Source: Candidatus Hebobacteria bacterium (GTDB lineage: Bacteria > Armatimonadota > Hebobacteria > Hebobacterales > Hebobacteraceae). From it: DNA of 6,194 bases. The notes below the pieces were generated by a model. The model worked only from the letters and a program-made list of their open reading frames with translations, was not told the DNA's origin and searched no databases. Position numbers and translations under genes: made by a program. The stretch lies in assembly GCA_029821235.1 (NCBI GenBank), contig JALGTT010000176.1, forward strand, positions 1-6,194, given 5' to 3'. Shown here piece after piece: positions 5,915 through 6,194 of this stretch (its first letter is position 1; each line of letters begins with the position of its first letter).

Positions 5915-5915
5915 T

Positions 5916-6020
5916 GTGAGGAAAGAGCATCAAATTGCGAGTCGGAATGGAAATGCCGCGCTGCCGCAATTCCTGGCGAAGCAGGGGGCAGCTCTGTTGC
6001 CGATGGTGGAGCTGATCGAG
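5916..6020 (+). pseudogene. Transposase N-terminal fragment (truncated insertion sequence)
   Basis: GTG 5916 follows a strong Shine-Dalgarno (5902-5910) and its own promoter. About 35 native codons start (V/M)RKEHQIASRNGNAALPQF and run to LLPMVELIE. After about 6020 the frame passes into NIF3-like DNA read out of frame (Gly-rich) and stops at 6087-6089. From memory this opening resembles N-termini of DDE-type transposases in environmental bacteria, but I cannot assign an IS family; the name rests partly on the IS-like promoter/RBS architecture. The catalytic domain is absent, so it is non-functional. Confidence 0.55.
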
Positions 6021-6194
6021 CGAGGCGATGCAGCTGGCGGTGGAGGGGGTGACCGGGCGGGTGGCCGCCCGCACCGCGGAACTGGGTGAGCCCGCGGTTC
6101 AGGTGGTGGGGCCGCCGGACAAGGTCGTTTCCCGGGTGGGAATCGGCACCGGCTGCTACTGCTCACTCCCCGAGTACCTGCGCCTGGGATGCGA
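6021..6194 (+). pseudogene. NIF3-like protein, 3' fragment, continues past the window
   Basis: In the frame through ATG 6028 the translation includes VAARTAELGEPAVQVVG, then VVSRVGIGTGCYCSLPEYL and a final LRLGC at the edge. This matches the second half of NIF3-like proteins, where a VGIGTG/ICGGSG strand-turn precedes a helix and the 'GAD/GCD' strand that supplies metal ligands. It continues the 5' fragment at 2708-3022. Compared with the usual spacing in the family, roughly 50 codons between the halves are missing. It has no RBS of its own and is read out of frame with the preceding transposase stump, so it is unlikely to be translated. The stop codon lies outside the window. Confidence 0.75.

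Larger units (their letters stand above)
3021..6027. mobile_element. About 3.0-kb insertion splitting the NIF3-like gene
   Basis: The NIF3-like frame stops making sense at about 3015-3022 and resumes at about 6021-6028, which defines this segment. It carries four + strand cargo genes (one decayed) and a truncated insertion sequence at its right end. Its coding regions use more A/T-ending codons than the helicase. No integrase or complete transposase is present, so the inserting agent is gone or acted in trans. The left edge begins with a small palindrome AGGCAA-A-TTGCCT (3021-3033). CTGATNGAG occurs at both edges (3014-3022 and 6012-6020). The exact ends are uncertain by about 10 bases. Confidence 0.7.

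Noticed and set aside
5930..6166. Minus-strand 78-codon ORF at the right edge
   Set aside because: Pro/Ser-rich translation that crosses the junction between transposase stump and NIF3-like remnant; a shadow frame.

Overview
This is a GC-rich bacterial chromosome segment, probably from an environmental, little-studied lineage. The dense palindromic intergenic DNA and the decamer repeat are of a kind I associate with phyla such as Armatimonadota or Planctomycetota, but that placement is a low-confidence guess. No rRNA, tRNA or CRISPR array is visible.

Layout. Bases 1-76 hold the start of a minus-strand gene that leaves the window. Bases 77-443 are a divergent intergenic region packed with short repeats and hairpins, ending in an extended -10 promoter. 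Bases 444-2696 encode a complete UvrD/PcrA-type DNA helicase whose C-terminal Tudor-like domain contains a near-perfect 54-bp in-frame tandem duplication. Eleven bases after its stop begins a NIF3-like (dinuclear-metal) gene, but only its first ~100 codons are present (2708 to about 3022). The NIF3-like reading frame resumes at about 6021-6028 and runs off the right edge. The ~3.0 kb between the two halves is therefore inserted DNA, and roughly 50 codons of the host gene appear to be lost at the junction.

Inserted segment (about 3021-6027). All its genes lie on the + strand and their codon third positions are visibly less GC-rich than in the helicase gene. In order: a zinc-ribbon plus TPR-like protein (3108 or 3264 to 3815); a 54-residue, four-CxxC, DnaJ-zinc-finger-like microprotein (4024-4188); a decayed TPR gene with a C-terminal membrane segment, scattered over two frames by about four frameshifts (4264-4851); and an intact TPR protein with a C-terminal 'CFI-box' (4941-5696). 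The right end is the 5' stump of an insertion sequence: promoter, inverted repeat overlapping the ribosome-binding site, and about 35 codons of transposase, fused to the NIF3-like remnant.

How the genes may work together. The cargo genes share two themes, Cys-rich zinc-binding modules and TPR helical repeats. This suggests a protein-protein interaction or chaperone-like module rather than an enzyme pathway. No catalytic domain is recognisable in the cargo, so any system-level function is inference. The host NIF3-like gene is inactivated, while the helicase gene upstream is full length and looks functional unless the duplication disturbs its RNA-polymerase-binding tail.
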